In this document: one piece after another, positions 1 to 10,868 of the stretch
Layout: each line of letters starts with the position of its first letter
Numbering within the stretch: position 1 is the stretch's first letter
Notes under the pieces: model-generated
What the model was told of the DNA's origin: nothing
Databases searched by the model: none
The model's input: only the letters and a program-made list of their open reading frames with translations
Translations under genes and position numbers: made by a program
Origin: Puccinia triticina
Taxonomy: Eukaryota; Basidiomycota; Pucciniomycetes; Pucciniales; Pucciniaceae
Direction of reading: 5' to 3'
DNA: 64,000 nt
Assembly: GCF_026914185.1 (NCBI RefSeq)
Contig: NC_070561.1
Location: 3,782,001-3,846,000, forward strand

Positions 1-1411
1 ATAGCCATGATGACGAGAACGACATGCCCCGCCGGGCGAGGAGTGTACCACCCAGCCGCCATCCTAACAACATGTAAATCCTGGGCGACTCCGGTGCTCC
101 TGATGAAAGGTCATCAAAGCCTTGACAGTCTCTTCTCGTTTTTTTTTTTTTCTTTATTTCTAGGGAAGACTCCGAACTGCAACGTGCTCTCGAACTGTCT
201 AAACTTACCGCTGCTCAGGAGGCCGAACGAAACAAAAAAGTGCCTACCGACCCGGAACTAGAAGAAGCCATGCGATTGAGTCGAGAAGAGGAAGCCAAGA
301 GACTCCAGAACCAAACTGATCCTAACGCCTTAGCCCTATTTGACGATGGTCATGAACTGTAAGGCGCTCTATGATTGAAATCCTCAGCCTGCGCTTCAAG
401 CTGATTTGTTATTTCTCAAACAACAAAATAGACACAACAACAACGCAGGTCAGATCGACTTGATTGATACCTCGATTCCCATCCAACAGACTGGCTATCA
501 GCCTCAATTCGCCTCCTTCAATCCTTATGCCCAACAACAAGAAGAATTCATGCGACAGCAACAGATGCAGGCACAGCAGCAGCAACAGGTCAGTTTGGAA
601 GTTGCAGGATGTTCAGGGATATTTTCGGCCCGTGACGATTCCAAGCTGTGACTGATGTGAAGTTTATGTGGTATGAAATCAGGCGATGGAAGAACAAGCC
701 CGTTACGAAGCAATGATGATGCAACAGCAGCAGCAACAGATGCTAATGCAACAACAGCAACAACAAATGTTAATGGCTCAGCACACCGCCGTCCAACCGA
801 TCCAGCCGCAAATGACCTCGTACGGCTCGAACAACCCGTTTGCACAGTTCTCACAGCCCGGCCCGATGATTCACCAAACGAACCCGATGACACAGAGTCT
901 GCCCGCACGTGCGCCCTCAGCCCCGCCGTCGTCGTTCAACTTCAACGATTATGCCAGCCTCAACAGCCCCTCCTCCGCTCGTCCGCCCCCCATGCCCGCC
1001 CAAACGGCATCCAACGCAGAAGCTTTCAGCCGCCCAGCGCGCGACACAACCCACTCTGCCCCGCCTAAAGACGACGGCCAGCACGCCAAATTGGCTTCGC
1101 TACTGGCTGCTGGTGGCGGGGTTGATACCTTTGGTAATGAAGGCACGATGAGAGTCCCGGTGTACGTAGCATCACACCTCTCTGTCGACTTTGGATTAAC
1201 CCTGCTGATCAATAACTTTTTTCATTCTGCATTTCACTTTCTTTTTTTGAAAATGTATAGAGGATCTCCTTTCCACCCTTCCAATCGGTTAGCGGCTCAG
1301 AAAACGGGAGCGGAGGCTGGTCCATCGTCGTCGGCCTCGAACCCGTTCATGATGAACCAACAACGTCAACAGCCTCAACAACAAGCTGAGAACCCATTCT
1401 TTACGATTTGA
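1..1411 (+). CDS. Epsin-like endocytic adaptor, C-terminal part (5' end outside window)
   Basis: The exons I can phase are <1-73, 164-348, 449-588, 683-1161 and 1261-1411, all with GT-AG introns and a continuous frame. The second exon encodes two ubiquitin-interacting motifs (LQRALELSK and LEEAMRLSREEE), each matching the LxxAxxxS pattern. Three NPF tripeptides follow (NNPF, SNPF, ENPF) in a Gln/Pro-rich tail that ends at a TGA. UIMs followed by NPF motifs are the layout of fungal Ent1/Ent2 epsins, which link ubiquitinated cargo, clathrin and EH-domain proteins at the plasma membrane. The N-terminal ENTH domain should lie upstream of base 1 and is not visible, so the call rests on the tail. 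The donor at 349 is the least certain splice site. The last intron reads open in frame, so intron retention cannot be excluded. Confidence 0.82.
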
Positions 1412-2868
1412 CATTGTTATTCCTCTCTCTGATTCTTGCCCTACCTTCCCCCCCACTCTTCTATTCTTTGTTTTGGTACATGTTGACACATATATGTATA
1501 CATCTTTTTATCAGCTGTGTTTATACAATGTTTCTGTACATAAACTGTTTGTCCTTTCTTTTTCTTCTTTCTATTTATATGACAAAACCATTTTCTCCTC
1601 CAGCTTTATCTCTGTTATTTAGATGCTTCATCTTTTGTTTTCTCTATCAACAACTTATCAACTGCCTACCATATACTCAAAATATAGGTCCCAAAAAAAG
1701 AGTGAATGAAATTATATTCACAAAGATAACGAGAGTGACCACATTTGAGAAAGGGCACGTTCCAACCAATACTGCTACTTTATTTAAAGCAATATTCTAT
1801 ACAAAGCAAGCTTCTCAAAGAAATTTGAACTGGGGATGTCAATCAACATGTATTTAATGCCTGACATGAGAAACTCAAATTGCCGCCTGCCCTGAACCTG
1901 CTTAGCTTGCGGGCCTCTGAACCCAATTAGCCTGCAAGCCCATGGATCTCAGCCAAATAATCAATAAAGTGAAATAGTTTGGATTTCTGCAACTCTGTTT
2001 GAGGATTAATTTCAATATTGATATCCCTGGTGTTGGAACATGCCCACAGTACCATAACAGATTTCAAGCCGTTATCATTACAGTTAGTTGTAACGGCGGT
2101 GTGATACGTTATCACACCAACACTCATATTCCTTTATCTATAATTGTTACGTTATTGGTGCACACAGTGTGTGGAATAGAAAGTCAAATTCAGCGCTAAA
2201 ACAGCCTTTTATGGCTTGTTATTGCATTATCCAAGAAATAATGTAGCATAACGGCTTTGGCAAAAGACCCCGTTATGCTAACCAGATTGCAATTAAACAG
2301 CACATTACTGGTAACATAACAGGTGTGTTGGATAAACTGTTTAGTTATGACATGCAAATAACACAGATAACAGAACTACCCTGTGCTGATCTGGAATACA
2401 ATGTAGCTGGATGCAGAATTTCAACCACGTTGATGGCTGATTTCTAATAAGATGTCAAGCAGTTTTTGTGCTCAAGAACTCAAAATGCTACTGGCAAGAT
2501 TGGGACACAACTCATAAGCCTCTCCTACAGAGAGAATCTTTGGGACCTTCTGTTCAAGTGGTAGGGCTTTTGCTGCCACCTTTTGGCAAGGTGCACAACT
2601 AGGGGCAGCAAAACAAGAATGGTGCCTTTGGCTGGCGGTGCCCTGGCAAGCTTGGCACTGCCTACTTATATCTTTTTATAGTATTTAGAATGAGCCAAAT
2701 GTTAATCTACATGACATTGGTTTACATAATTGTAGGCATAAACCTGTTAAAAACATGATGGATTGATTTTTCAATGTGAGCAGTGCTATTTTCTTACAGA
2801 GAACAATATCAATTAAATACAATAGTGGTCTTCAAAATTAAATCATAACTTCATAAACATAAATACAT
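1412..2868. other. Intergenic, no gene seen
   Basis: AT-rich DNA following the epsin-like gene. The first few hundred bases are pyrimidine-rich and probably 3' UTR. Around 2510-2560 there is a diverged match to the CTCTCC/GAGAG segment seen near 23030 and in the palindrome at 21490-21660, suggesting an old repeat fragment. No convincing ORF or RNA gene was found. Confidence 0.5.
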
Positions 2869-2874
2869 AGATAT

Positions 2875-4416
2875 ACGGATGTACTTCGCGCACTGCGAAA
2901 AACTCGTCGCGCACTGCAGGGGGCGTCCACTCGACGTCCCGGCCACAGTGCGCGGAAGCTCAAAACGCTTTGCGCACTGCAGAAAATAAACCATGAAATT
3001 CTCATTTTTTTTTCTGCCAGCCGGCAGAGGGGATCTTTCTTGCCCCTCCTGCATTTTCTTGGGGTATTTGGACCCCCCAGCATGACATAAAAAAAGGATG
3101 ATAAAAAAATACAAAAAATAAGCAGAGCGCCTCCCCGGGGCGCACCCCGGGATTTTTAACCTGCTAAAAAGCCATGGATCGGGTACCCAGCCCCTCGAAA
3201 ACAGAGTTCGAGGGGCAGAAGTACATACCCCATGACTTCGCCGTGCGGATGGCCGGCACAGGCTGGTCCCGGAGCGGAGTACATGCACACTCCCCCGATG
3301 ACCGGCCAGCACGCACGTGGAGTGCAAATCACCGGTCATCGAGGGGATTACGCACTCCTCTCGATGACCGGAACGGTCCCGCTTATCGAGAGGAGTAAAC
3401 ACATCTCTCGATGACCGGAACAGTCCCGGTCATCGAGAGCAATTGATCCCCTCGATAAACGGAACGGACGCGGACATCGAGAGGAGGAACACTCTCGACG
3501 ACCGGGTCTGTTCCAGTCGTCAAGGGGAGTGTTTACTCCTCTCGACGACTGGAACAGACCCGGTCACGGTCATCGAGAGGAGTAAACACTGCTCCTCTCA
3601 ACGACTGAAACAGACCCGGTCATCGAGAGTGTTCCTCCTCTCGATGGCCGGGTCCGTTCCATTCATTGAGGGGATTAAGTGCTCCTCTCGATGACCGGAG
3701 CGAACCGTTCATCAATCCTCTCCTTGAACAGTTCGCTCCGGTCATTGAGGGAGTGTTTCTCTACTCGGTGACCGCAGCAGACTCGGTCATCAAGATGATT
3801 ATTTTCTCGATGCCCGGGTTCGTTCCGGTCATCGAGTGGTGTATTTAATCCTCTCGATAACCGGGACCGCTCCGGTCATCGAGAGATGTGTTTACTCCTC
3901 TCAATAAGCGGGACCGTTCCGGTCATCGAGAGGAGTGCGTAATCCCCTCGATGACCGGTGATTTGCACTCCACGTGCGTGCTGGCCGGTCATCGGGGGAG
4001 TGTGCATGTACTCCGCTCCGGGACCAGCCTGTGCCGGCCATCCGCACGGCGAAGTCATGGGGTATGTACTTCTGCCCCTCGAACTCTGTTTTCGAGGGGC
4101 TGGGTACCCGATCCATGGTTTTTTAGCAGGTTAAAAAATCCCGGGGTGCGCCCCGGGGAGGCGCTCCGCTTATTTTTTGTATTTTTTTATCATCCTTTTT
4201 TTATGTCATGCTGGGGGGTCCAAATACCCCAAGAAAATGCAGGAGGGGCAAGAAAGATCCCCTCTGCCGGCTGGCAGAAAAAAAAATGAGAATTTCATGG
4301 TTTATTTTCTGCAGTGCGCGAAGCGTTTTGAGCTTCCGCGCACTGTGGCCGGGACGTCGAGTGGACGCCCCCTGCAGTGCGCGACGAGTTTTTCGCAGTG
4401 CGCGAAGTACATCCGT
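2875..4416. mobile_element. Fold-back element with ~545-bp inverted arms and a minisatellite core
   Basis: The two ends are reverse complements, starting ACGGATGTACTTCGCGCAC at 2875 and ending with its complement at 4416. The arms (about 2875-3415 and 3870-4416) are nearly identical over roughly 545 bp. The central ~450 bp is a minisatellite of variants of CTCTCGATGACCGG and its complement, so the whole unit can fold on itself. AGATAT occurs immediately outside both ends (2869-2874 and 4417-4422), a likely 6-bp target duplication. There is no transposase; ORFs inside the arms are mirrored on both strands and look like by-products. It is probably a non-autonomous terminal-inverted-repeat element. 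A truncated, diverged copy of one end occurs at about 7720-7806. Confidence 0.8.
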
Positions 4417-4424
4417 AGATATAT

Positions 4425-4640
4425 CACCAGGAAAAATAAATTGTCACCAGACATCAGGTGACATCAAGCAACAATGGCTGTCACTTCTTTCCAGCTCTGG
4501 TGCTACCACAACTAGGCTACAATGGCCCCTTTGTTTCCTCCAGGGGGCTGTACATGCGGCCAACTGTGCAACTGGTGGGTAGCTCAGTGGACTGAGGCTG
4601 ATGTCACCTGTAGTCCAGTGACAATTTATTTTTCCTGGTG
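4425..4640. mobile_element. CACTA-like MITE, 216 bp
   Basis: The ends are inverted copies of about 23 bp: CACCAGGAAAAATAAATTGT at the left and its complement at the right. Length and terminal sequence match the 216-bp element at 25030-25245, so they are one family. The flanking trinucleotides are TAT and GAT, which would be a 3-bp target duplication with one change. It sits directly beside the fold-back element. No coding capacity. Confidence 0.7.
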
Positions 4641-5134
4641 GATGGCTTTTGGCTGGGATTATGTAAGCATGTCCCTGCCAAATTCACTTATGATTTTGTG
4701 TTTATGCATTTATGATTTCAATTTTGAAGACCAATTAAACTCAGAACACCCAGTTTTTTGGCAAACAAATACTGGGTTGACAACATGGCAGCATAAAAAC
4801 TGCTGCAGAATACACCAGGTTTTCCGCATTTACACACAGTTTTTTTATTTAAAATAATAAGTGAAATGGATTGAGGGTCAAAGCAAAGTGTTAAGGTTGA
4901 TAATTTGCTCAGATGGTTGATTCAGGTGGGTTCTCCCACCTATTGAAATCAAATTTAGTCTGCACAAAGGTGTCTTCTCTTGTAGCAACTAATCTATGCA
5001 TCAACTGCATTTTCTTTTTGGTGAAAACCTCAGTTTCAAACTCTTCAAATTCTACTGGAGGAAGAAAGGCATTATATGTAGCTATTTATGCTTTTAAATT
5101 CAGAATTGGGTATAGTATTCTTTTTTTCTTCCTA

Positions 5135-5362
5135 CACTACAAGAAAAATTTGTGCAACTGCCATCAGTTGACATGCACAAACTTGAAGGGAGCAGGTTGT
5201 GTTTAGCTGACCCTTGTCATATCTTACTTCAACAAAGCTTCAATGCACAGTGACCACTGACTGCAAAGAAACATTGTTATGTACTTAGGTGGAGTTTGAA
5301 TGGCCATTATCCTGGAGCATCTTGCATGTCAACTGACAGCAGTACAACTTTTTCTTGTAGTG
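5135..5362. mobile_element. CACTA-type MITE, 228 bp, with 3-bp TSD
   Basis: The element begins CACTACAAGAAAAA and ends with the inverted equivalent CTTTTTCTTGTAGTG. A second inverted pair lies just inside (CATCAGTTGACATGCA and TGCATGTCAACTGACAG). CTA is present on both sides (5132-5134 and 5363-5365), the 3-bp duplication expected of CACTA/EnSpm elements. Non-coding and non-autonomous. Confidence 0.8.
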
Positions 5363-5728
5363 CTAGATGCTAGTAATTGGTCACCATCAAGAAGTTGAAG
5401 CCTAATCTGAGCAAACATGTTCAAGGCATTGGAAACATGGCAAGCCTGTTACATGGCTCTCTCAAAAAGTAGCACATTTGTCAGGTGTGCGCCGACCTCT
5501 ATTTTGATGTTTTGGGCCTCCGGGTGTGCGCACCGGGTAGGCGCGCACTTTGGCGCGCCTCACACCATGGATTGGCTTCATGTGACAAATGGAAGGGTAG
5601 CGCACCGGGGCTGGCTTCATGCATACATAGTGCTCGACGGGCGCACCCGCCCTGGTGCGATTTGTATTTGCAGCCCCCCACAGAACCCAAGATTGGCCCG
5701 GCGGGTGCGGCACAAGATTGGAGATACG

Positions 5729-6844
5729 ATGGCACAAAATACAACTACGGCCTCTCAACCACAGCCCCCTAGGATACGGTAAGCACCAACAATCTACCCA
5801 CTGGCGATTGGTTCCAGACAGATCAGCTGAAAACAGTCCTGCTTAAAAAAGTCATGAATGGTATCAAACAGATAGTGAAGTCGTCCTATCGGTCTTCGTC
5901 AAAAACACTAAAGCTGAGGAGGTCAAATGCGAATTTGGGACGCGTTCAATCTCGCTAAACTATAAACTACCAACCAATGCCACCGAAGGATGTTTCGATT
6001 TGGATCCGCTGAGTTACGAAATCGAACCTTCTCAATGTTCCTGGACATCATTATCTTCAAAGATCGAGTTGAGTTTTCTATAAATATTATTGTCAAAATC
6101 AGAAAGAAAGAAAAAATTCAAGTATCCCGCATCAGCATAGAGAGTTGAAAAATTACATGAACTTTTTCTACTCCCAGTATTCGACTAAAGAAAAAAGTCG
6201 CCGGAATCAAGTGGCCAACTATTGAAGGAGAAGAGTCCGATAGAGCGAACCCAACAGTCATTCAAGGTAATTAATGCATTTTACTAATCATATCATATCG
6301 ATGACTACCGCCGTTAAGACCTTGGAGGTTAACTCGTCATATGACTTCAGAACCAATTACGAGCGCGACCCGACAGCCTGCGTATCCTTCCTCAGCACGC
6401 CGAAAAACCAACTGGGACCACCTCGCCAATTCGGCTGAAAAAGAAGAAGAAGAAGCAGCCAAAAACCTGAAGTATGTTGATTCTTGTTCACCCACCCCAC
6501 TACCCCATACTTTGTAATCAGCCAGATTACCAGCGTTAACACAGGTCCATGAATCTAGCGACCCAAACGCCGGGGGAGATCGAGCATTGAATGAAGTGTT
6601 TCAAAAGCTTTATGCCGATGCTACTGATGAACAGAAGAAAGCGATGATGAAAAGTTACGTGGAAAGTAACGGGACCGCTTTAAGCACCGATTGGTCTGAC
6701 GTCAGTAAGAAGAAAATGGATACCAGGCCTCCGGACTCAGTAAGACCTCCATCTCTTTTCCCCATCCATCTTTACTTTTGTCTTTTTTTACTGATCATCC
6801 AAAATACTTCCTTCTAGATGGTCGCCAAGTCTTGGAAAGAGTGA
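5729..6844 (+). CDS. SGT1: SGT1-like co-chaperone (CS + SGS domains), complete
   Basis: Six exons join in frame: 5729-5778, 5852-6067, 6178-6266, 6351-6471, 6559-6739 and 6818-6844, giving 227 aa. After a short Gln/Pro/Thr leader the product has a CS domain (from HEWYQTDSEVVLSVFVKN to the LKKK segment, about residues 17-105). A linker with an acidic EKEEEEAAK stretch follows, then the SGS domain: DPNAGGD, ALNEVFQKLYADATDEQKK, the MMKSYVESNGT segment and a final MVAKSWKE. SGT1 acts with HSP90 and SKP1 in kinetochore/SCF assembly. Fungal Sgt1 usually has an N-terminal TPR domain; none is present and upstream DNA gives no TPR exon, so this is a TPR-less form or the N-terminus was lost. Splice phases are consistent throughout and there is no disabling change. 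Confidence 0.88.
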
Positions 6845-7719
6845 CCCATCGATATCACATGCACTTGGTTTTAGTCGTCCTTTTCGCCCTTTGGTTCTCC
6901 CTCTTATCTAATTCTTTCAACCTCGCCCTCTGATATTACTACCTTCGGAGTTGTTTCATTGACTTGAGGCAATGCACTTCAACCCTTAGCCAGATATCCC
7001 ATGCAGGATATCCGGTAGACAATTCGGGATATCTGGTAAAGGACCATGGATCACGTCAGATATCTGGGATTCGAGATTCCCAAGCCTGCAGACCTGGACT
7101 GATATCAGGTTATCCGAAGATACTTCTGGATCCTGTAGGGGTGGCAATCGGGTGGGCCCACCAATGGGCTGCCCAAACCTGGCCGGGTTTGGGTTGGCTG
7201 TTGGGGGAAAATTGTAATGTTGGCTGTAGTGCAGCATAACAGGTGCTTGTTGGTGCCTTTTGTGTGTAGCTTCAGCACAGAGATGGTTCAATTCTGCTAC
7301 TTGGCACCAATTTGTAGCAAAATTGCACTACTCTAAGGTGAACATAGCTGGTCCAGCATTGCCTCACCTGGGTTGTAGCTGATACCAGAAAGGTTTTTAA
7401 TCTGCAGTTCCTTTGAAGATGTGATATCTATCTGACAAAATGATTTCATGCCACAGTAAGAAGAAATTGGGGATGCAAGAGTTGATTTGGAAATGTAGAA
7501 CATGAGTTAGGATTGAAATGAACTTGACTTCAAGATGACTTATATGTAGTTGAAAGTTCACATCAAATAGTTATGGATCAATCCAAATTAGATTGGCTTA
7601 TTGTTCTTGCCAAGTAATGAAAAAATTCAAACATCAGATAGTAAGGACTTATGCCTCAGTTCAGACAAAAACTAACACAAAATTCAGGTGTGGCACTACT
7701 CAGGGAGTGCCCCCAAAGC

Positions 7720-7806
7720 TTCCCTGGTGACTGCGGCCGGGACATTGAGTGGATTTCCCCTGCAGTGCACAACAAGTTTTTTTGCAGTGTGTGAAGTACA
7801 TCTGTA
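7720..7806. repeat. Truncated, diverged end of the 2875-4416 fold-back family
   Basis: The stretch from CTGCGGCCGGGACATTGAG to GAAGTACATCTGT aligns with the right terminus of the fold-back element (4345-4416) with scattered, mainly transition-type differences. The rest of the element is missing. Confidence 0.7.
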
Positions 7807-7826
7807 TTTATATTCTTGTGTGGTCC

Positions 7827-8040
7827 TAGAGATGGCACTTGGCACCCGCCGGCGGGTACCCATCACACTTCAGCACATAATTCTATGCGCCTGCAGGCGC
7901 CCATTGCAGGTGCCAGGGGTTCCATTTTAGTAAAAATACGTGCAGGAAGCTGCACGCACGCAATGGGTACCTGCAAGCGCATAGAATTATGTGCTGAAGT
8001 GTGGCGGGTACCCGCCGGCGGGTGCCAAGTGCCATCTCTA
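7827..8040. mobile_element. Palindromic hAT MITE, 214 bp, 8-bp TSD
   Basis: The ends are TAGAGATGGCACTTGGCACC and its complement, and the terminal inverted repeats extend about 83 bp with few mismatches. TGTGGTCC flanks both sides (7819-7826, 8041-8048), a perfect 8-bp duplication as made by hAT transposases. The TAGAG start fits the hAT end consensus. The subterminal sequence is rich in GGTACCCGC/GCGGGTACC words shared with the hAT transposon at 39518-51299. Confidence 0.87.
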
Positions 8041-8411
8041 TGTGGTCCACCTCTTTGCTCTCTTGCTACTCCAAGTATTAATGTTGTAAATCTACAACAA
8101 CAAAAATGCCAAACATGGGCGCAGTCAGAGTGAAAAAGCAGGGGAAGGGTCAATTAAATTCCTGATTCTACTATAGGATTCAAATCACACTGCTTATATC
8201 TATTTTTATGTTCAGATCCCCACAATAAGGTGATGCACCTTCCAATCCTGTTTCCCACTTCCACCATTGTATATTCCCCATTACATAATTTCCACCAAAT
8301 GGTTGCCACATATTCAAGCTCTACACACCACCAGGTGTGTCTTCTTGGCACTTTCCAGTGAAATTCAAGTCACTGACCAAGGGGATTGTATCAGTGACAA
8401 CCCCCTACAAT

Positions 8412-8576
8412 AAGGTCAACCAGGGGCTTCAAATTTGAGATCAGTCTCCCAGACCAATATTACATTGGTGGGGCCTACCAATACATCATCCCTCTGTTGT
8501 ATTGTATTGGTGGGCCCTGCCAATATAAGATTTGTCTACAAGACCAATTTTATATTGGTTGCCCCTGGTCAACCTC
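8412..8576. repeat. Short inverted-repeat element
   Basis: AGGTCAACCAGGGGC near the left is inverted as GCCCCTGGTCAACCT at the right, with internal direct and inverted ATTGGTGGG/CCAATAT words. Probably a small MITE; no target duplication identified. Confidence 0.45.
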
Positions 8577-9370
8577 ACCTCAGGGAGTTGCAACCAATGC
8601 AACCCATTTTGCAGTGATAAGAATTTAATGAATTGAGAGATTTTAGGCACAAGTGGTGAGTGGTGACAACAGCGCATAATGAGACAAACCTTTGATTAAT
8701 TGAGCAGTGACAACGGCACTCAATGAAACAAAACTAATAAGATGGGAAAAACAATGAGATCAAGAATCTGATAAGTGAGAAGATAGAAAACTGAACCAAG
8801 AAAGTAGTCAAGGAAGAAGCAATCAGCAAGAGCCAAGGTGGAGTGATAAGATGATTGATTGAGGAACCTATACAATGTAGAGGCAAGTTTAAGTACAATC
8901 AACTATGGCACAACACAACTGCGCACCACAGACAAATTAAGACTATCACTATGGCTGCATAAAGACTATTCATAACTAAACAGTAATATGGAGTATCTGG
9001 TAAACAGCCCTGGCATTCCCTCCTTCCAGGATCTCAAAAAGAATCAAGGATATATTGACAACATCTTCCTAGTAGGACTTGCCATTGACATTTAGAGACC
9101 TCTAGATAACCCTTTAAATCCTAATTTATCACACCTATCAAAGCAACTAACAGCACACTTGAAAGCAATGAATCCCAGGCCTAGCAAGCTTTGACCAAAA
9201 CTTGAGTTAGGGAGTGTAAACTGCAATCTGCAAGGGGTGCAGATCTGACAGCAAGTCACCCACATGTACATAAGTATTTACATGTGGAATCATAAGTTTA
9301 TGCATCTGAAATACAAACATCAATATTTATCTGATTACACATTAGAGTATCAACATTTATTGGCTCATTG

Positions 9371-9504
9371 GATGACTTCCCGTCACATCTGGGAGCCTTG
9401 CAGTTGTGGATATAGACCCAAAAAGTCTAGATTTCCACAGGGAAATCTAACTTTTGGGGCTCCAGATCACTTCTGGGAGACCCTCAGATCTTGATGGGAA
9501 GTCG
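9371..9504. repeat. Short inverted-repeat element (GACTTCCCRTCA ends)
   Basis: The left GACTTCCCGTCACATCTGG is matched in inverted form by the right segment ending GATGGGAAGTC, with a further internal pair around the AAAAGT/ACTTTT words. No TSD was recognised. It looks like a small non-autonomous element in otherwise gene-free DNA. Confidence 0.45.
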
Positions 9505-9719
9505 CCCATTGTTTTTGCAATACATTAGGGACAAGCACATTTCTTGTCGGTGCATTTTCTTCTCGAAAGACACGCCAAACAATCAATCAAACAACAGTTT
9601 CCAATGAGGCTAAAAGAATAAGATCCGGGCAAAGAAGGAAGAAAGGTATCCTAAACGGAGTGTGGTCAATGAGTTGTATCGTCGTCGCCGAGAATAGCCG
9701 ACTGGGACTGCGAGATTCT

Positions 9720-10610
9720 CAGGCGTTCATGGGTGAGGGCCATAGCATCTTGTTGGACTTGGGCCCAGGCATCGGCGGGCATCGTGTCGAGCTCGTCGTC
9801 CTCCTCATCTCCGTCACATTAGAACTGTCGTCGGGGGAGGGGGGGGGGGGGGGGGGGGGGTGCACCAGTTTGGGCCTTCCTGGGGGCGCGTCTGTGTCCG
9901 GATTTGGTGGACGGGCGATACGGGGACCAGGGTTGATGGAGGAGCGTGTAGACGAGTGGACACGGCTGCTCGCTGGTGTCGCTCGCTCCTTGCCCTTCTG
10001 TTGAGCTCCTGCTGAGCCGGTCCGGGGTCGAGGGGCAAGCTCGGCCGGTCGACGGGAAGTCTCCTTGGGCGGGTCGAGCAGGCCGAGCTGCTCCCCGTCG
10101 ATGCTCGCAAGTACGAACTCTAGCCCCACACTGCCTTCCGCCTTCCTCATTGAGTACTGAGAAATACACCGGCCGGCCGCCGACCGTGAAGCCGCATGTG
10201 GCGGACTCCCTCATACACTCCCAAGCTCAGAGATTGACCGTACTGCCTTGATCGACATCGCTGTGATTATCGCCGCTTGACTCACAACGATTTTGAGGAT
10301 GATCTGGCGATCGGGGTGATAACAGAGTTGGCAGATATCTTCCCCGCCTTCGAGAGTGCCGACGAGGTTCTGAGTGATACTCGGATTAAATACGAAATGG
10401 TCGAGCCATTGATTGAGATTGCTGGACAGAAATATCCAGCGATTGAGGCTGTTGTTTGCACGCAGGTCGGGCGACGGCATAGGTGGATCGGGTGAGCGAG
10501 ACGGCGGAGAACTTCAGGCGCGCTGGCAGCGGGTGGATGTGGATGAAGTGGGAGCATGACTCCAATGACTCGAGGATGGCGGTGAACTCTGTTTCTCATG
10601 ATGAGTGGGT
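9720..10610 (-). pseudogene. Rad9-like checkpoint clamp subunit remnant
   Basis: On the minus strand about 10580-10450 gives an N-terminal Rad9-like segment (EFTAILESL then LKFSAVSLTRSTYAVAR). About 10195-10150 gives GRPVYFSV, and 10140-10095, in a different frame, gives VGLEFVLASIDGEQLG. The order resembles the FTAxL/LSAxNxSRSAY block and the GRPxxF...FVLA block of Rad9/Ddc1, the 9-1-1 DNA-damage clamp subunit. The Pro/Ser-rich tail to about 9720 contains a long poly-C run (poly-G on + at 9839-9860). No single splice pattern restores one frame, so I call it a decayed copy. The similarity is recognised by eye and is modest. Confidence 0.4.
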
Positions 10611-10868
10611 GAGATGGGCGCTCGCGATGATGGGCTTCATCCCCCAGTTGAATTTTTGTTTGTAAAATGGCATTGCACGATTAAACCAAATTGGCAAATT
10701 TATGTAGACAAAGAAGAAACAATCCAATCACACAACCCAAGAGTCCATGAAACTCAGTACAAACAGCTCAAGTGCATCATCCTTCGTGTGCCCAAGGAAA
10801 GGAAACAAATAAAAAAAATTAAGAGAATGAAGGACCCCATAAAGATGTGCATAAATGTATTTTTTGAT

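Noticed and set aside
2838..4582. Paired ORFs on both strands (about 60-180 codons) within the fold-back element
   Set aside because: They are mirror images produced by the inverted arms and show no domain or codon signal.
4560..4610. tRNA-like A-box (GGTAGCTCAGTGG) suggesting a tRNA or SINE
   Set aside because: No B-box, T arm or acceptor pairing could be found, and the segment lies inside a 216-bp CACTA-like MITE.
9660..10004. Plus-strand ORF with a poly-Gly stretch
   Set aside because: The Gly run is the translation of a poly-G tract and the opposite strand carries the Rad9-like blocks; most likely a shadow ORF.
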